64,000 nt of DNA from DTHT01 sp037444625 (GCA_037444625.1 JBBIMA010000016.1:1-64000); one strand, 5' to 3'; shown: positions 17,742 through 26,942, counted from the stretch's first letter. A program made the numbers and translations. The notes: a model not told the origin generated them from the letters alone.

Positions 17742-18484
17742 GCGACGTTTATCCCCACTACATCGAGTTCCGCCACGTATATAAGACGTTCGACGTCCCG
17801 GTCCTGGCCGATGTCAGCTTTCACGTGAACGCCGGCGAGACCGTGGCCGTCATCGGCCGCAGCGGCGTCGGCAAATCGGTGACCCTGAGCCACATCATGG
17901 GCTTCCTCAAGCCGGACGCCGGCCGCGTCATCGTGGCCTACGAGGACATCACCGACTACCCGGAGTCCGAGCTGCGCCGCATCCGCAAGAAGGTCACCAT
18001 GGTCTTCCAGTCCGGCGCGCTGTTCGACTCGCTCACTATCGGCGAGAACATCCTGTTCTCGCTGGAACTGCGCGAGGACTACGACGAGAGCAACAAGCAA
18101 GAGGTCGTGGACGGCCTGCTCAAGATGGTGGACCTGCTCGAATACCGCGATCTCTACCCGGCCGACATCTCCACCGGCTACAAACGCGCCGTGGCCATCG
18201 CCCGCGCCCTGGCCGCCCAGCCCGAATGCATCCTCTACGACGAGCCGACCACGATGGTGGATCCCATTATGTCGGACCACCTGGCCAACCTGATGCTACG
18301 CCTGAAGCAGCAGTTGGGCTTGACCTCGATCGTGGTGACGCACGATCTGGATCTGATGCGCAAGGTGGCCGACCGGGTGGTGGTCCTGCATGAGGGTCAG
18401 GTGATCTTCTTCGGCCCGACCGGCGAGCTGGAACACTGCGAACATCCCCACATACGGGAGTTCCTGGAACTGGACCGGGTCTGA
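17738..18484 (+). CDS. ABC transporter ATP-binding protein, MlaF-like
   Basis: 248 residues. Walker A is GRSGVGKS (40-47), the Q-loop is VFQSGALFDSLT, Walker B is CILYDEP and the switch His is in VVTHDLD. It matches the MlaF/Ttg2A group, which powers phospholipid or toluene-tolerance MCE transporters. The ABC signature is degenerate: residues 144-148 read ISTGY instead of LSGGQ/M. No permease or MCE-protein gene is adjacent; the partners must be elsewhere. It starts at the ATGA overlap with mobA, and the initiator tRNA follows on the opposite strand. Confidence 0.87.
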   Translation: MSDVYPHYIEFRHVYKTFDVPVLADVSFHVNAGETVAVIGRSGVGKSVTLSHIMGFLKPDAGRVIVAYEDITDYPESELRRIRKKVTMVFQSGALFDSLTIGENILFSLELREDYDESNKQEVVDGLLKMVDLLEYRDLYPADISTGYKRAVAIARALAAQPECILYDEPTTMVDPIMSDHLANLMLRLKQQLGLTSIVVTHDLDLMRKVADRVVVLHEGQVIFFGPTGELEHCEHPHIREFLELDRV

Positions 18485-18512
18485 CGGGGATTCGCCGCGG
18501 CGCCCTGCGGGT

Positions 18513-18589
<77 letters not shown>

Positions 18590-18670
18590 GTCTTATGCTA
18601 GCGCAAGCGGCCCGGGCCGGTCAATGCCCCCCTGCGGCTTGGCCCCCGGTCGCGGCCGCCGAGTCCCCCC

Positions 18671-19642
18671 TCAGGGCAGCGGACTGAAAGGGCGCTCGGC
18701 CCCGGAGCCCTTGATGAAGGTCCCGCGCTTGCCGTTGGGCAGCGTGGTCGAGGGATCGGTGCGGGCCCGCAGCAGTTGGGCCGCCGTCAGCCCGCGCGCC
18801 CCGCGCAGGTTGGCGCCCCGGAAATCGGCCGCCAGCAGATCGGCCTCGTGGAAGCGCGCGTTCTCCAGCGAGGCGCCCGCGAAGTCCGCGCCGCGCAGCC
18901 GCGCCTGCCGGAAATCGCACTCCTCCAGCGCGGCGCGCGCGAAGCAGCTCTGGCTGAGGTCCGCGCCCGAAAAGCGCGCCCCGAGCAACTGCGCGTCGCG
19001 GAAATCGCAACCTTGCAAGCGGGCGGAAGTGAAGTTGGCCTGCGCCATCCGGGCGGAGACGAAGCGCACGCCGATGCCCCGAACGTGATAGAGCAGGGCG
19101 GCCTCCAGGTCGGCGTCCGTGAAATCGCTGGTGATGAGGTTGGCATGGTGCAGGCTGGCGCCGGTGAGGATCGCCCCGGTGAAATCGCATTCCTGGATCA
19201 CCGCATCCAGCAGGCGCGCCTCGCGCAGGATGGCCCGCCTGAAGTGGCTGCCCTGGATGCGGGCTTCCGTCAGGGTGCATTCGGCCATCAGCGTCTGATC
19301 CAGAATGACCCCTTTCAGATCCGCCCCGCTCAAATCCGCCCCGGGCAGGCTGGCCTGCCGCAGATCGCAGCGGATCAGGACCGCCCGGCTCAGGTCGGCC
19401 CGGGTCAGCTTGGCTTCCAGCAGGCTGGTCCCGCGCAGCAGGGCGCCCCGTAAGACGGCGCCCTCCAGGTGGGCCTCGTTCAAGCTGATCGCGGTGAGGT
19501 TGGCGCGGGCGCCTTCCGGGCGCTGCTCCAGCCAGGCCAGGTGCGCCTCCAGAATCTGCCGGAGGTTGGGTCGGGGCGGCTCCGGGCCGGTTTCTTTGCC
19601 CGGAGCGGCACGCCGGAAGGCGGCGATGGACTTGGCATTCAT
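18671..19642 (-). CDS. Pentapeptide-repeat protein
   Basis: 323 residues, composed from about residue 45 to 290 of A(D/N)LxX pentapeptide repeats (for example ADLSGADLKG, ANFTSARLQG, ADFRGANLRG) that fold as a right-handed quadrilateral beta-helix. There is no signal peptide, so it is likely cytosolic. A short helical N-terminus (LRQILEAHLAWLEQRPEG) precedes the helix. Some members mimic DNA or protect gyrase, but most have no known role, and nothing here assigns one. It is monocistronic, reading away from a response regulator on the other strand. Confidence 0.9.
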   Translation of the reverse strand: MNAKSIAAFRRAAPGKETGPEPPRPNLRQILEAHLAWLEQRPEGARANLTAISLNEAHLEGAVLRGALLRGTSLLEAKLTRADLSRAVLIRCDLRQASLPGADLSGADLKGVILDQTLMAECTLTEARIQGSHFRRAILREARLLDAVIQECDFTGAILTGASLHHANLITSDFTDADLEAALLYHVRGIGVRFVSARMAQANFTSARLQGCDFRDAQLLGARFSGADLSQSCFARAALEECDFRQARLRGADFAGASLENARFHEADLLAADFRGANLRGARGLTAAQLLRARTDPSTTLPNGKRGTFIKGSGAERPFSPLP

Positions 19643-19826
19643 CCCTCATGGGCCAGATCGTCGCGCCGGCCGGAATCTTTAACCGGATCCCCCGGCGCCT
19701 GCGGGACAACCGGCGTCCAAACCGGCCTGCTTCCAGCCAGGCGCGCTCCGGTGGTTTGTGGTATCTTTTGCCATATGGCGGCGGGTAGCCCCGGAACGGG
19801 CGGCTCCCTGGGAGGCAAGCGTGCCG

Positions 19827-20525
19827 ATGCGAATTTTAGTGATCGAAGATGAAAAGCGCATCGCCGAACTGATTGCCCGCGGCTTGGAAAACGCGGGCTA
19901 CCAGGTGGATTCCGCTGAGGAGGGCGCCAAGGGCCTCGAGATGGCGCACGCCCAGGATTACGATCTGATCATCCTGGATTTGATGTTGCCGGACATGGAC
20001 GGCCTGCGCGTGCTCGAGCGCCTGCGCAACCGAAAAGTCTGCCCGCCCATCCTGATCCTCAGCGCCCTGGGCGCGGTGGACGATCGCGTCAAGGGCCTGG
20101 AACGCGGGGCCGACGATTACTTGGCCAAGCCGTTTTCCTTCAACGAGCTGCTGGCCCGGGTCCGGGCCCTGCTGCGCCGCGGCCAACCCTTGCCGGAACG
20201 CATCCAGGTGGGCGATCTGGTGCTGGACGTCACCCGCCGCCGGGTCAGCCGCGCCGGCCAGCCCATTGAGCTGGCCCCCAAGGAGTTCAGCATCCTGGAA
20301 TTCCTTATGCGCAACGCCGGCCGGCCGCTGACCCGCACCGCCATCGTCGAGCACGTCTGGGAAATGGATTACGACGGCCTCACCAACATTGTGGACGTCT
20401 ACATCCGCCACCTGCGCAGCAAAATTGACGACCGCTGGCCGCAAAAGCTCATCCGCACCGTGCGAGGCATCGGCTATATGATCGAGGCGGGCGACAAGCC
20501 CGGCGTCAGGCCCGCCCAGCCGTGA
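19827..20525 (+). CDS. OmpR/PhoB-family response regulator
   Basis: 232 residues. The receiver domain starts MRILVIEDEKRI with the phospho-acceptor Asp51 in IILDLMLP and the conserved Lys in ADDYLAKPFSFNEL. The C-terminal winged helix (LAPKEFSILEFLMRNAGRPLTR, then VDVYIRHLRSKID) binds DNA. No cognate kinase is adjacent; the STAS protein follows 25 bp downstream. A GTG at 19821 is an alternative start, closer to the GGAGG at 19811. Confidence 0.92.
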   Translation: MRILVIEDEKRIAELIARGLENAGYQVDSAEEGAKGLEMAHAQDYDLIILDLMLPDMDGLRVLERLRNRKVCPPILILSALGAVDDRVKGLERGADDYLAKPFSFNELLARVRALLRRGQPLPERIQVGDLVLDVTRRRVSRAGQPIELAPKEFSILEFLMRNAGRPLTRTAIVEHVWEMDYDGLTNIVDVYIRHLRSKIDDRWPQKLIRTVRGIGYMIEAGDKPGVRPAQP

Positions 20526-20550
20526 GCGGCCGGCGCGAGGAGACTCGATC

Positions 20551-20955
20551 GTGAGCCTGGAAATCAACCGGCGGGAGCGCGAAGGGATCCTGATTCTCGA
20601 TCTGGCCGGCCGCATCACGGTGGGAGAGGAGGCGGGCCGTCTGCGCGAGGCCTTGCGCGAGGCGGCCGCAGCCGGCCGCGTCAACGTGATCCTCAACCTG
20701 GAGAAGGTGGATTACATTGACAGCACGGGACTGGGCGCCCTGGTGATGGGCTATACGTCCTTGCGCAAGGCGGGCGGCAAGCTCAAGCTCGCCAACCTGA
20801 GCCGCCGTAACGTCGAGCTGCTGGTCTTCACCAAGCTGGAGACCGTCTTCGAGATCTTCGACAGCGAACTGGACGCGGTCAACAGCTTTTTCCCCGGGCG
20901 GGCCGTGCGCCGCTTCGACATCCTCAGTTTCGTGCAGGGGCAGAGCGAGCAGTGA
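20551..20955 (+). CDS. STAS-domain anti-sigma factor antagonist
   Basis: 134 residues, single STAS domain. The phosphorylatable serine is Ser58 in YIDSTGLGALV, as in SpoIIAA/RsbV. Such proteins bind and release a serine-kinase anti-sigma factor when unphosphorylated. The tail of about 25 residues after residue 105 is longer than in RsbV and has no obvious motif. It starts at GTG after GAGGAG and is probably co-transcribed with the response regulator upstream, suggesting a joined two-component and partner-switch pathway. No partner kinase is present in the window. Confidence 0.88.
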   Translation: MSLEINRREREGILILDLAGRITVGEEAGRLREALREAAAAGRVNVILNLEKVDYIDSTGLGALVMGYTSLRKAGGKLKLANLSRRNVELLVFTKLETVFEIFDSELDAVNSFFPGRAVRRFDILSFVQGQSEQ

Positions 20956-20995
20956 GCGGGGCCGCCCCGCCGGGAGCAGCCCCGCCGCCGGAGCC

Positions 20996-22291
20996 TCAGG
21001 CGGTGGCCCGCCGATCCATGGGGACGAAATCCCGCTGCCCGTAGCCCACGTAGAGCTGCCGCGGGCGGGCGATCTTCTGTTCGGGATCGGCCATCAGCTC
21101 GTCCCACTGGGCGCACCAGCCGGTCATACGCGGGATGGCGAACAGCACGGTGAAGATCTCCGGCTTGAAGCCCAGCGCCTGGTAAATGATCCCCGAGTAG
21201 AAATCCACGTTGGGATAGAGCTTGCGCGAGATGAAGTACTCGTCCGACAGGGCGATGCGCTCCAGCTCCAGCGCGATGTCCAGCTTGGGATTCCTTCCGG
21301 TGACCTGGAAGACGGCGTCGGCGGTCTGCTTGATGATCCGGGCGCGCGGATCGTAGTTCTTGTAGATCCGGTGGCCGAAGCCCATCAGCAGGCGCTTGCG
21401 ATTCTTCACGCCCTCGATGTAAGCCGGGATATTCTCCACCGAGCCGATCTCGTCCAGCATCTTCAGCACCTGCTCGTTGGCGCCGCCGTGCAGCGGGCCG
21501 AACAGAGCGGCGGTGGCGGCGGCCGCCGAGACGTAGGGGTCGGCTTCCGAGCTGCCCACGCTACGCATGGCGTTGGCGCTGCAATTCTGCTCGTGGTCGG
21601 CGTGCAGGATGAACAGCACGTCGAGGGCGCGCTCCAGCACCGGGTTGGGCTCGTACTTGGCTTCCAGGCCCTTCCAGAGCATGTTCATGAAGTTGCCGGC
21701 ATAGCTGAGAGTCGGATCCGGAGCTACGTAGGGCAAGCCGCGGCTGTAACGGTAGGCGTAGGCCGCCAGCGTGGGAACCTTGGCGATCAGCCGGATGATC
21801 TGCCGGCGGCGGTTCTCCGCGTCGCGCACCTTCTTGGCCTCGGGATAGAAGGTGGAGAGGGCGGCCAGCGTGCTGGCCAGCACGGCCATCGGGTGGGCGT
21901 CGTAGCGGAAGCCCTCGATGATCCTCTTGATGTTCTCCGGGACCGCCAGCTCGGCCGCCACCGCCGCCTCGAACTGCTTGAGTTGTTCGGCCGTGGGCAG
22001 CTCGCCGTTCAGGATCAGATAGGCCACCTCGAGAAACCGGCAGTTCTCGGCCAGTTGCTCGATGGGATAGCCCCGGTAGCGCAGGATGCCGCGATCACCG
22101 TCAATGAAGGTGATCGTGCTCCGGCACGAAGCGGTGTTCATGAACGCCGGATCGTAGCTCATCAGACCGAAGTCCTCCGGGCCGGTCTTGATCTGGCGCA
22201 GATCCATGGCCCGGATGGCCCCGTCTTTGATCGGAATCGTGTAGGTGGTATTGGTGCGGTTATCAGTAATAGTGAGAGTGTCGTTCCCCAT
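20996..22291 (-). CDS. gltA: Citrate synthase
   Basis: 431 residues, the length of the hexameric type I bacterial enzyme. Landmarks are GDRGILRYRGYPIEQLA, the catalytic-His region ILHADHEQNCSANAMR, GPLHGGANEQVLKML and the FGHRIYKNYDPRA segment. It condenses acetyl-CoA with oxaloacetate in the cytoplasm. An N-terminal beta-domain (NDTLTITDNRTNTTYTIPI) is intact. It is monocistronic and converges on the STAS gene. A 224-bp spacer separates it from zapA upstream. Confidence 0.96.
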   Translation of the reverse strand: MGNDTLTITDNRTNTTYTIPIKDGAIRAMDLRQIKTGPEDFGLMSYDPAFMNTASCRSTITFIDGDRGILRYRGYPIEQLAENCRFLEVAYLILNGELPTAEQLKQFEAAVAAELAVPENIKRIIEGFRYDAHPMAVLASTLAALSTFYPEAKKVRDAENRRRQIIRLIAKVPTLAAYAYRYSRGLPYVAPDPTLSYAGNFMNMLWKGLEAKYEPNPVLERALDVLFILHADHEQNCSANAMRSVGSSEADPYVSAAAATAALFGPLHGGANEQVLKMLDEIGSVENIPAYIEGVKNRKRLLMGFGHRIYKNYDPRARIIKQTADAVFQVTGRNPKLDIALELERIALSDEYFISRKLYPNVDFYSGIIYQALGFKPEIFTVLFAIPRMTGWCAQWDELMADPEQKIARPRQLYVGYGQRDFVPMDRRATA

Positions 22292-22515
22292 GGCGTTATC
22301 TCTGGGCCGCTCCCGGCGCCGCGCCGGGGCGGGCTGAAGGGTTATGGCCTTCCCCGGCCGCCGGCGGCCGGGGACCGTTCACTGCCGTCAGGGAACCCGG
22401 CGGCCGGCTCGCGCCGTGCGGCCGCCGCCGAAATTCCAACCCAAAAGATAATGCAGGCGGGGGGCGCGGCGCAATAGAGATTTCGGAGTCCTAATTCCTG
22501 AACCCCGGCCGCCCC

Positions 22516-22824
22516 TCAGTCCTCTCCCTGAACCGCCCCTTCCAGCAGCAACCCCAGATCGCGGCTCTTTTCATCCACCCGCCGCTTGAACTCCGCCAGC
22601 TCCGCCTCCAGAGCCCGCAGCCGGTCGGCCAGGTGCAGGCAGGCCAGCACCGCCACACGCAGATTGTCGGCCTGCGGCGAGCGCGCCGCGATCGCCGCCA
22701 TCAGTTCGTTGACCGAGTCGGCCAGCTCCTGAATCGCCCTTTCCTCCCCGGCGGCCAGCAACGTGTAGGTCTGATCCAGAATGGTGACCCGGACGGGACG
22801 CTTCTGGGGGACGCCCGCGCCCAT
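22516..22824 (-). CDS. zapA: Cell division protein ZapA
   Basis: 102 residues. It carries the ZapA core PVRVTILDQTYTLLAAGEERAIQELADSV and a C-terminal coiled coil (LADRLRALEAELAEFKRRV). ZapA bundles FtsZ protofilaments at the division ring. The start MGAGVPQKR at 22824 gives the standard length; the longer open frame upstream is antisense-like in composition. It follows a coiled-coil gene by 10 bp, in a run with rplT and rpmI. Confidence 0.85.
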   Translation of the reverse strand: MGAGVPQKRPVRVTILDQTYTLLAAGEERAIQELADSVNELMAAIAARSPQADNLRVAVLACLHLADRLRALEAELAEFKRRVDEKSRDLGLLLEGAVQGED

Positions 22825-22834
22825 CGGCCTGCCC

Positions 22835-23101
22835 TCAAGCGCCGGCCAGCGCGTCAATCTGGCCGAGCAGCTTCTCGATGCGAGCCCGCACCTGGCGCCG
22901 CTCCTCGCGCAAGGCTTCCAGCTCCTCGACCAGCCGCTCCGCCCGCCGGCGGCACTCGGCCGCCTCGCGCAAGGCCGCATCGCGTTCGGCCAAGGCGGCC
23001 TGTTTCTCCTGGCGGAGCCGCGCCACCAGCTCGATGGTCTGGCGAACGCGCTCCTCGAGCGCCTCCAGAGAGACCGCTTCCCGGTCCGCGGGCGAACTCA
23101 T
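22835..23101 (-). CDS. Short coiled-coil protein, ZapB-like
   Basis: 88 residues, almost wholly a heptad-repeat coiled coil rich in Glu, Arg and Ala (LEALEERVRQTIELVARLRQ onward). Size and position directly before zapA suggest a ZapB-like or FtsZ-ring-associated spacer, but coiled coils are weak evidence and no signature residue confirms it. The start overlaps the rplT stop in an ATGA, so it is translationally coupled to a ribosomal gene. Confidence 0.6.
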   Translation of the reverse strand: MSSPADREAVSLEALEERVRQTIELVARLRQEKQAALAERDAALREAAECRRRAERLVEELEALREERRQVRARIEKLLGQIDALAGA

Positions 23102-23466
23102 GAGCCTGCCTTCGCGAGTTGAAGCCGGGCCTTCTCGACCAGGGCCGCGAAGGCCGCCTGGTCGGTGACCGCCATCTCGGCCAGCATCTTCCGGTTCAGC
23201 TCGACTCCGGCCGCTTTCAGCGCGCCGATGAACTTGCTGTAGGAGACGCCGAGCTGCCGGCAGGCGGCGTTGATGCGGGTGATCCAGAGGCTCCGGAAAT
23301 CCCGCTTGCGCTGCTTGCGCCCTCGGTAGGCGTAGCGGAGCGCTTTTTGAACCGCCAGTCTGGCCGCCCGGTGCAGCTTGCTCTTGGTGAGGAACTGTCC
23401 TTTGGCGGCCTTGAGCACTTTACGCCGCGCCGCGCGGCGTTTGGGTCCTCGTTTGACTCGGGGCAC
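23098..23466 (-). CDS. rplT: 50S ribosomal protein L20
   Basis: 122 residues, full length. It begins PRVKRGPKRRAARRKVLKAA and contains the conserved WITRINAACRQLGVSYSKFI block. It starts at GTG with AGGAGG seven bases ahead. L20 binds 23S rRNA early in assembly. rpmI is 136 bp upstream; the usual third partner infC is not upstream of rpmI here. Confidence 0.97.
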   Translation of the reverse strand: MPRVKRGPKRRAARRKVLKAAKGQFLTKSKLHRAARLAVQKALRYAYRGRKQRKRDFRSLWITRINAACRQLGVSYSKFIGALKAAGVELNRKMLAEMAVTDQAAFAALVEKARLQLAKAGS

Positions 23467-23602
23467 GTTTTCCTCCTGGGAATCGGCCCTTGCGTGCAAG
23501 GGCTTCGGGGCGGATCGGGCACGTGCCGCGCGCTCCGTCCGCGCCCTCGGCGGTCAGGCCGGCTCTCCGGCTCGCCGCCTTCCGCGGGCGACCCGCTCGC
23601 CT

Positions 23603-23797
23603 TCAGTAAGGCAGCATCCGCTTAAGCGCCGCGCGGTCGGCGCCTTCGACCAGCGTCGCCTGACCCAGCCGGCGCTTGCGTGCCCGGCTCTTGGAAGTCA
23701 GTATGTGCCGGGCGAAGGCGCGCCGCCGCATCAGCTTGCCGGCCCCGGTCTTCTTGAAGCGCTTCGAGGCGCCCTTGTGGGTCTTCAATTTCGGCAT
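23603..23797 (-). CDS. rpmI: 50S ribosomal protein L35
   Basis: 64 residues, starting MPKLKTHKGASKRFKKTG, the universal L35 opening, with HILTSKSRARKRRLG further on. The 108-bp spacer upstream separates it from csm5 on the same strand. That spacer should hold its promoter; the spacing of the bases does not show a strong one. In most bacteria infC precedes this gene. Confidence 0.97.
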   Translation of the reverse strand: MPKLKTHKGASKRFKKTGAGKLMRRRAFARHILTSKSRARKRRLGQATLVEGADRAALKRMLPY

Positions 23798-23905
23798 GGA
23801 TCGCTGTCCCGAACCGCAGGGCGGGTTGCTTTGGCCGCGGTGTCTTGAAAACAACCACTATATCACAGGCGGCGGACCGGCGCCGTCCCGCCTTGCCTGC
23901 CCGCC

Positions 23906-25054
23906 TCAGGCCCCGTCCGCCAGCTCCAGCAGGGCCCAGCCCGGCAGCGCCGCCGGCTGGTTGTTCAAGAAAACGATGCGCCGCGTCTTGGGGAACGGCA
24001 GGCCCGGACGGATGGCGCGCGCATACAGCGGCGACTGCGCCAGCGTCTGACGCCACGCCTCCGATTCGGTCTCCAGCCATCCGGTCTTGGCCAGCAGGCC
24101 GCTGCCCCAGCCGATCGCCAGCAGGCACGCGCGGCGCCCGTCGGCCGGCAGGCGCGCCGCCACGCCTTCCAGGTTCATCGCCAGCAGCGTCAAGCCCGCC
24201 TGGCCGGCGTACTGCCGGTGGATCTCCAGCAGACGGGCGGCGTAGGCGTTGGCGGCCGCCAGCAGGGCGGCCGTATCCACCGGCTCTCGCCAGCCCAGGG
24301 CGCGCCGAATCTCGGGCCCGCTCAGGTAGGCGTTTTCGGTCCATTCCCCTTCGAAGACCGTTCCCGGGGCGGCCATTTCGGCAAACAGGGGCGTGCTCTC
24401 TTCCACACGCCGGGCCTCGACGGAGCCCCGCGGGGCCTGCTTCCAGGCCAGCTCGAGCCGCCCGCCGCGCGGCTCCAGCGTCGAGACCCGGAGCAGGTAA
24501 ATCTTCAGCGAGGCCGGCGGGACCGGACGGGAATCGGAGATCTTCACCGCCCGCATGAGGCTGGTCGCCGAGCCGCCCAAGGCTTCCTGCTCGGCCGGCT
24601 CGCCCGGGCGGCGTGCGGGGCGCTCAGCTTCGGCGGCCGCCAGCCGAGCCGGCAGGCTCTCTTTCCAGCGCTCGAACAGCATGCCGGTGCGCAACGCCCC
24701 CTTGATCGCGCTGCCGGGAAGGTAAGGCCCCTCCGGACCGCAAACAAAGGTGGGAATCTGAAGGCTCTCGCCCTTAGCCCGCTCCCAATAGCCGGTCGAG
24801 GAGGGGTGCTCGAAGGGGATCCGCCGGTCGGCGAAGTTTTGGGCGAAGCCGCCCCAGGATCCGAAGTCCAGCTTGTCGGCGCGGCGGAGCTGCGCCAGGT
24901 AGCCTTCCAGCCGGGGCCCTTTGGCCAGAAGCCGGAAGATGCGGCGCTGGTCGAGCACGTTGACCTGGTCGCGCCACACCATGTAATCCACCGGCGAGAG
25001 TTTTCGGCCGTCGCCCACCAGCACGGGCGTCAGGCAGGTCAAACGGTATCTCAT
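23906..25054 (-). CDS. csm5: Type III-A CRISPR effector subunit Csm5
   Basis: 382 residues. RAMP-type features: an N-terminal TCLTPVLVGDGRKLSPVDYM strand-loop, then YLPGSAIKGALRTG (111-124), the signature glycine loop that binds crRNA, and a late glycine-rich GWGSGLLAKTG loop. Csm5 caps the 3' end of the crRNA backbone and recruits trimming nucleases. It is the last gene of the csm run; its ATG overlaps the csm4 stop in an ATGA. Confidence 0.88.
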   Translation of the reverse strand: MRYRLTCLTPVLVGDGRKLSPVDYMVWRDQVNVLDQRRIFRLLAKGPRLEGYLAQLRRADKLDFGSWGGFAQNFADRRIPFEHPSSTGYWERAKGESLQIPTFVCGPEGPYLPGSAIKGALRTGMLFERWKESLPARLAAAEAERPARRPGEPAEQEALGGSATSLMRAVKISDSRPVPPASLKIYLLRVSTLEPRGGRLELAWKQAPRGSVEARRVEESTPLFAEMAAPGTVFEGEWTENAYLSGPEIRRALGWREPVDTAALLAAANAYAARLLEIHRQYAGQAGLTLLAMNLEGVAARLPADGRRACLLAIGWGSGLLAKTGWLETESEAWRQTLAQSPLYARAIRPGLPFPKTRRIVFLNNQPAALPGWALLELADGA

Positions 25055-26097
25055 ACGCCCCCCGGTGACCGCTCAGCCGCGGGCGGCGCGGGAATGCGCA
25101 CCGCCAGCGCCAACCCCGACCGATAGGCCGGGTGCGGGAAACCCTCAGGGGCCACGTCACGCGCCGTTCCGCGGGGCGGGGCCGCGGCCCACAGCACAGA
25201 GCCTTCGCTTACCATGCGCAGGAACTTCTTGCTTGCCCCCCAACCGTGGGGGCTCTCCAGGCGGCCGCCGCGCGTGAGCAGCGAGTAGCGCGAGCGCTGC
25301 CAGTCCACGGCGTCTCCTTCGTCCGGCACGAACAGCGACAGCAGCCAATAGGTGCCGGGGCCGCTCGCCTCCCCATCCGCTCCCGCACAGGTCAGGATCG
25401 TTCCCGGCAGCTCCGCCTCAATGAACTCCGGCGCCGCCGACCGGCCCCAGCCCAGGGATCGCTCCCCGCCCAACCCCGTATCGGCCAGCCAGCGCAGCGC
25501 ACCCCGCACCGGATCGCTCCAGCGGGCCCAGGCCTGCTCGTCGGCAAATCCCACCACCGCCCACATCCCGCCGCCATCGGCGAATTCCAGGCAGGCGGTG
25601 CTGTGCGCCAGCACGTGGCCGCCCAGCCGGTCCACCGCCGCCCGGCTCCGCCGGCTCGGACGGAAAGGCCCCGGGGCGGAGAAAGGGATGCCCGCCGGCA
25701 TCAAGCACTGGCTCGGCCCGTCCAGCGTCCAACCCTCCTCCTCGGGAGCCTTGCCGGCCAGCAGATCGTTCACCAGCGACAAGGGCACGAAGCGTGCCGC
25801 CTCCCAGCGAACCCTGGCCGAGGGCGGCGGCGGCCAGAGCGTCCGGGGCGGGGCGACGAAGTGCACCTCGTCCAGGTAGGGGAAACAAGAGCTCAGGGTG
25901 ACCGCCGGCGGGCCGGCGCTGCGGGCGGTGGCTTCCAGCCAGGCCTCCAGCTCTCCCAGGCGAGCGAAGGCCTGCGTCATGGCGGAGAAAAAGCTGTCGC
26001 TGTGATAGAGGAACTCGACCGTGTCCCGAGCCCCGGAGTCCGGCCCGATGCGCCACGGGCCGGCGGGCCGGAAGCGAACCACCAGCGCAGGCTGCAT
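25051..26097 (-). CDS. csm4: Type III-A CRISPR effector subunit Csm4
   Basis: 348 residues. It starts MQPALVVRFRPAGPWRIG and has the Csm4 motif YHSDSFFSAM near residue 35 and the RAMP glycine loop GLGGERSLGWGR, followed by an SPHGWGASKK segment. Csm4 holds the 5' tag of the crRNA and contacts Cas10. The ATG is 2 bp after the csm3 stop, so the upstream in-frame extension into csm3 is rejected. Confidence 0.88.
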   Translation of the reverse strand: MQPALVVRFRPAGPWRIGPDSGARDTVEFLYHSDSFFSAMTQAFARLGELEAWLEATARSAGPPAVTLSSCFPYLDEVHFVAPPRTLWPPPPSARVRWEAARFVPLSLVNDLLAGKAPEEEGWTLDGPSQCLMPAGIPFSAPGPFRPSRRSRAAVDRLGGHVLAHSTACLEFADGGGMWAVVGFADEQAWARWSDPVRGALRWLADTGLGGERSLGWGRSAAPEFIEAELPGTILTCAGADGEASGPGTYWLLSLFVPDEGDAVDWQRSRYSLLTRGGRLESPHGWGASKKFLRMVSEGSVLWAAAPPRGTARDVAPEGFPHPAYRSGLALAVRIPAPPAAERSPGGV

Positions 26098-26099
26098 GG

Positions 26100-26936
26100 C
26101 TAGGGGGCCAGCTTCAGGCTCAGGCCGTCTTCCAGGGCCAGGGCTTGCAGGGCCGCCAGGTCCGCCTTGGCGATCAGCTCCAGTTCCGGGCCGCCCGCGC
26201 CGTAATAGCTCCGGTTGCGCCACAGCAGCCTCAGGTTGGCGAAGCGCACGCGGCCGCTGCCTCGGGAGCCGCCGCCTCCCAGCGCGTCATCCTCCAGCAG
26301 GCGCAAGCCCTCCAGCAGACGGGCCAGCAGGGCCTTGTCCTCCTCGCACAGCACGTCGAGCACGAAGCGCACCCGGAAGCGCGCCCCTGCCGGAACGCGT
26401 TCCAACGTGCGCGGATTGGCCTGAGAGGTGATCCGGTCTATGGCGTTCTCGCTCTTGACTTCGGTCAGCTCGTCGTCCAGGTTCTCGCGCATCTGGGGCG
26501 TGATGCTGTCGGGATCCAGCGGCGCGTCGCACACCGTCAGGCGGGCCGGAGTGGCGTGGCTGGATTCCAGGGGCTCGCCCTGCACGCGCTCCATGCGGCC
26601 CGGGTTCCGCCCGAACAGCAGGCAGATCTCATCGTCCGGGCGGTCGCTCTGGTGGATGCGCACCTCCTGCCCCTTACGCCGGGACAGGTAGACCAGCTCG
26701 GAGGGCGTCGCCAGCCCGGAGGCCTGCTCCAACAGGGCCCGCAGTTTCCCCCGCAGCGAACTGCCCGGCACGTAGGGCCGCCCAAAGGCGTCCTTGACCA
26801 CCGGATTGTCGGCCCCGCCGATCTCCAGCGAGCCCTTGCCCGCCCCGATGTGCAGGCCGGTCTCGCAATGCAGCTCGCCCTCCAGAATCAGCTTGCCCAG
26901 AAATTTCAACTCGGTCTGGCTCGTGTGCGCGCTCAT
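26100..26936 (-). CDS. csm3: Type III-A backbone nuclease Csm3
   Basis: 278 residues. The diagnostic run GLHIGAGKGSLEIGGADNPV, the RPYVPGSSLRGKLRALLE loop and SENAIDRITSQANPRTLERV match Csm3 closely. Asp43 in GGADNP aligns with the RNase Asp33 of Streptococcus Csm3, so target-RNA cleavage should be intact. GGGGSRGSGRV is the C-terminal glycine loop. Several copies line the crRNA and cut target RNA every six bases. It is 6 bp downstream of csm2. Confidence 0.95.
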   Translation of the reverse strand: MSAHTSQTELKFLGKLILEGELHCETGLHIGAGKGSLEIGGADNPVVKDAFGRPYVPGSSLRGKLRALLEQASGLATPSELVYLSRRKGQEVRIHQSDRPDDEICLLFGRNPGRMERVQGEPLESSHATPARLTVCDAPLDPDSITPQMRENLDDELTEVKSENAIDRITSQANPRTLERVPAGARFRVRFVLDVLCEEDKALLARLLEGLRLLEDDALGGGGSRGSGRVRFANLRLLWRNRSYYGAGGPELELIAKADLAALQALALEDGLSLKLAP

Positions 26937-26942
26937 GCTTCC

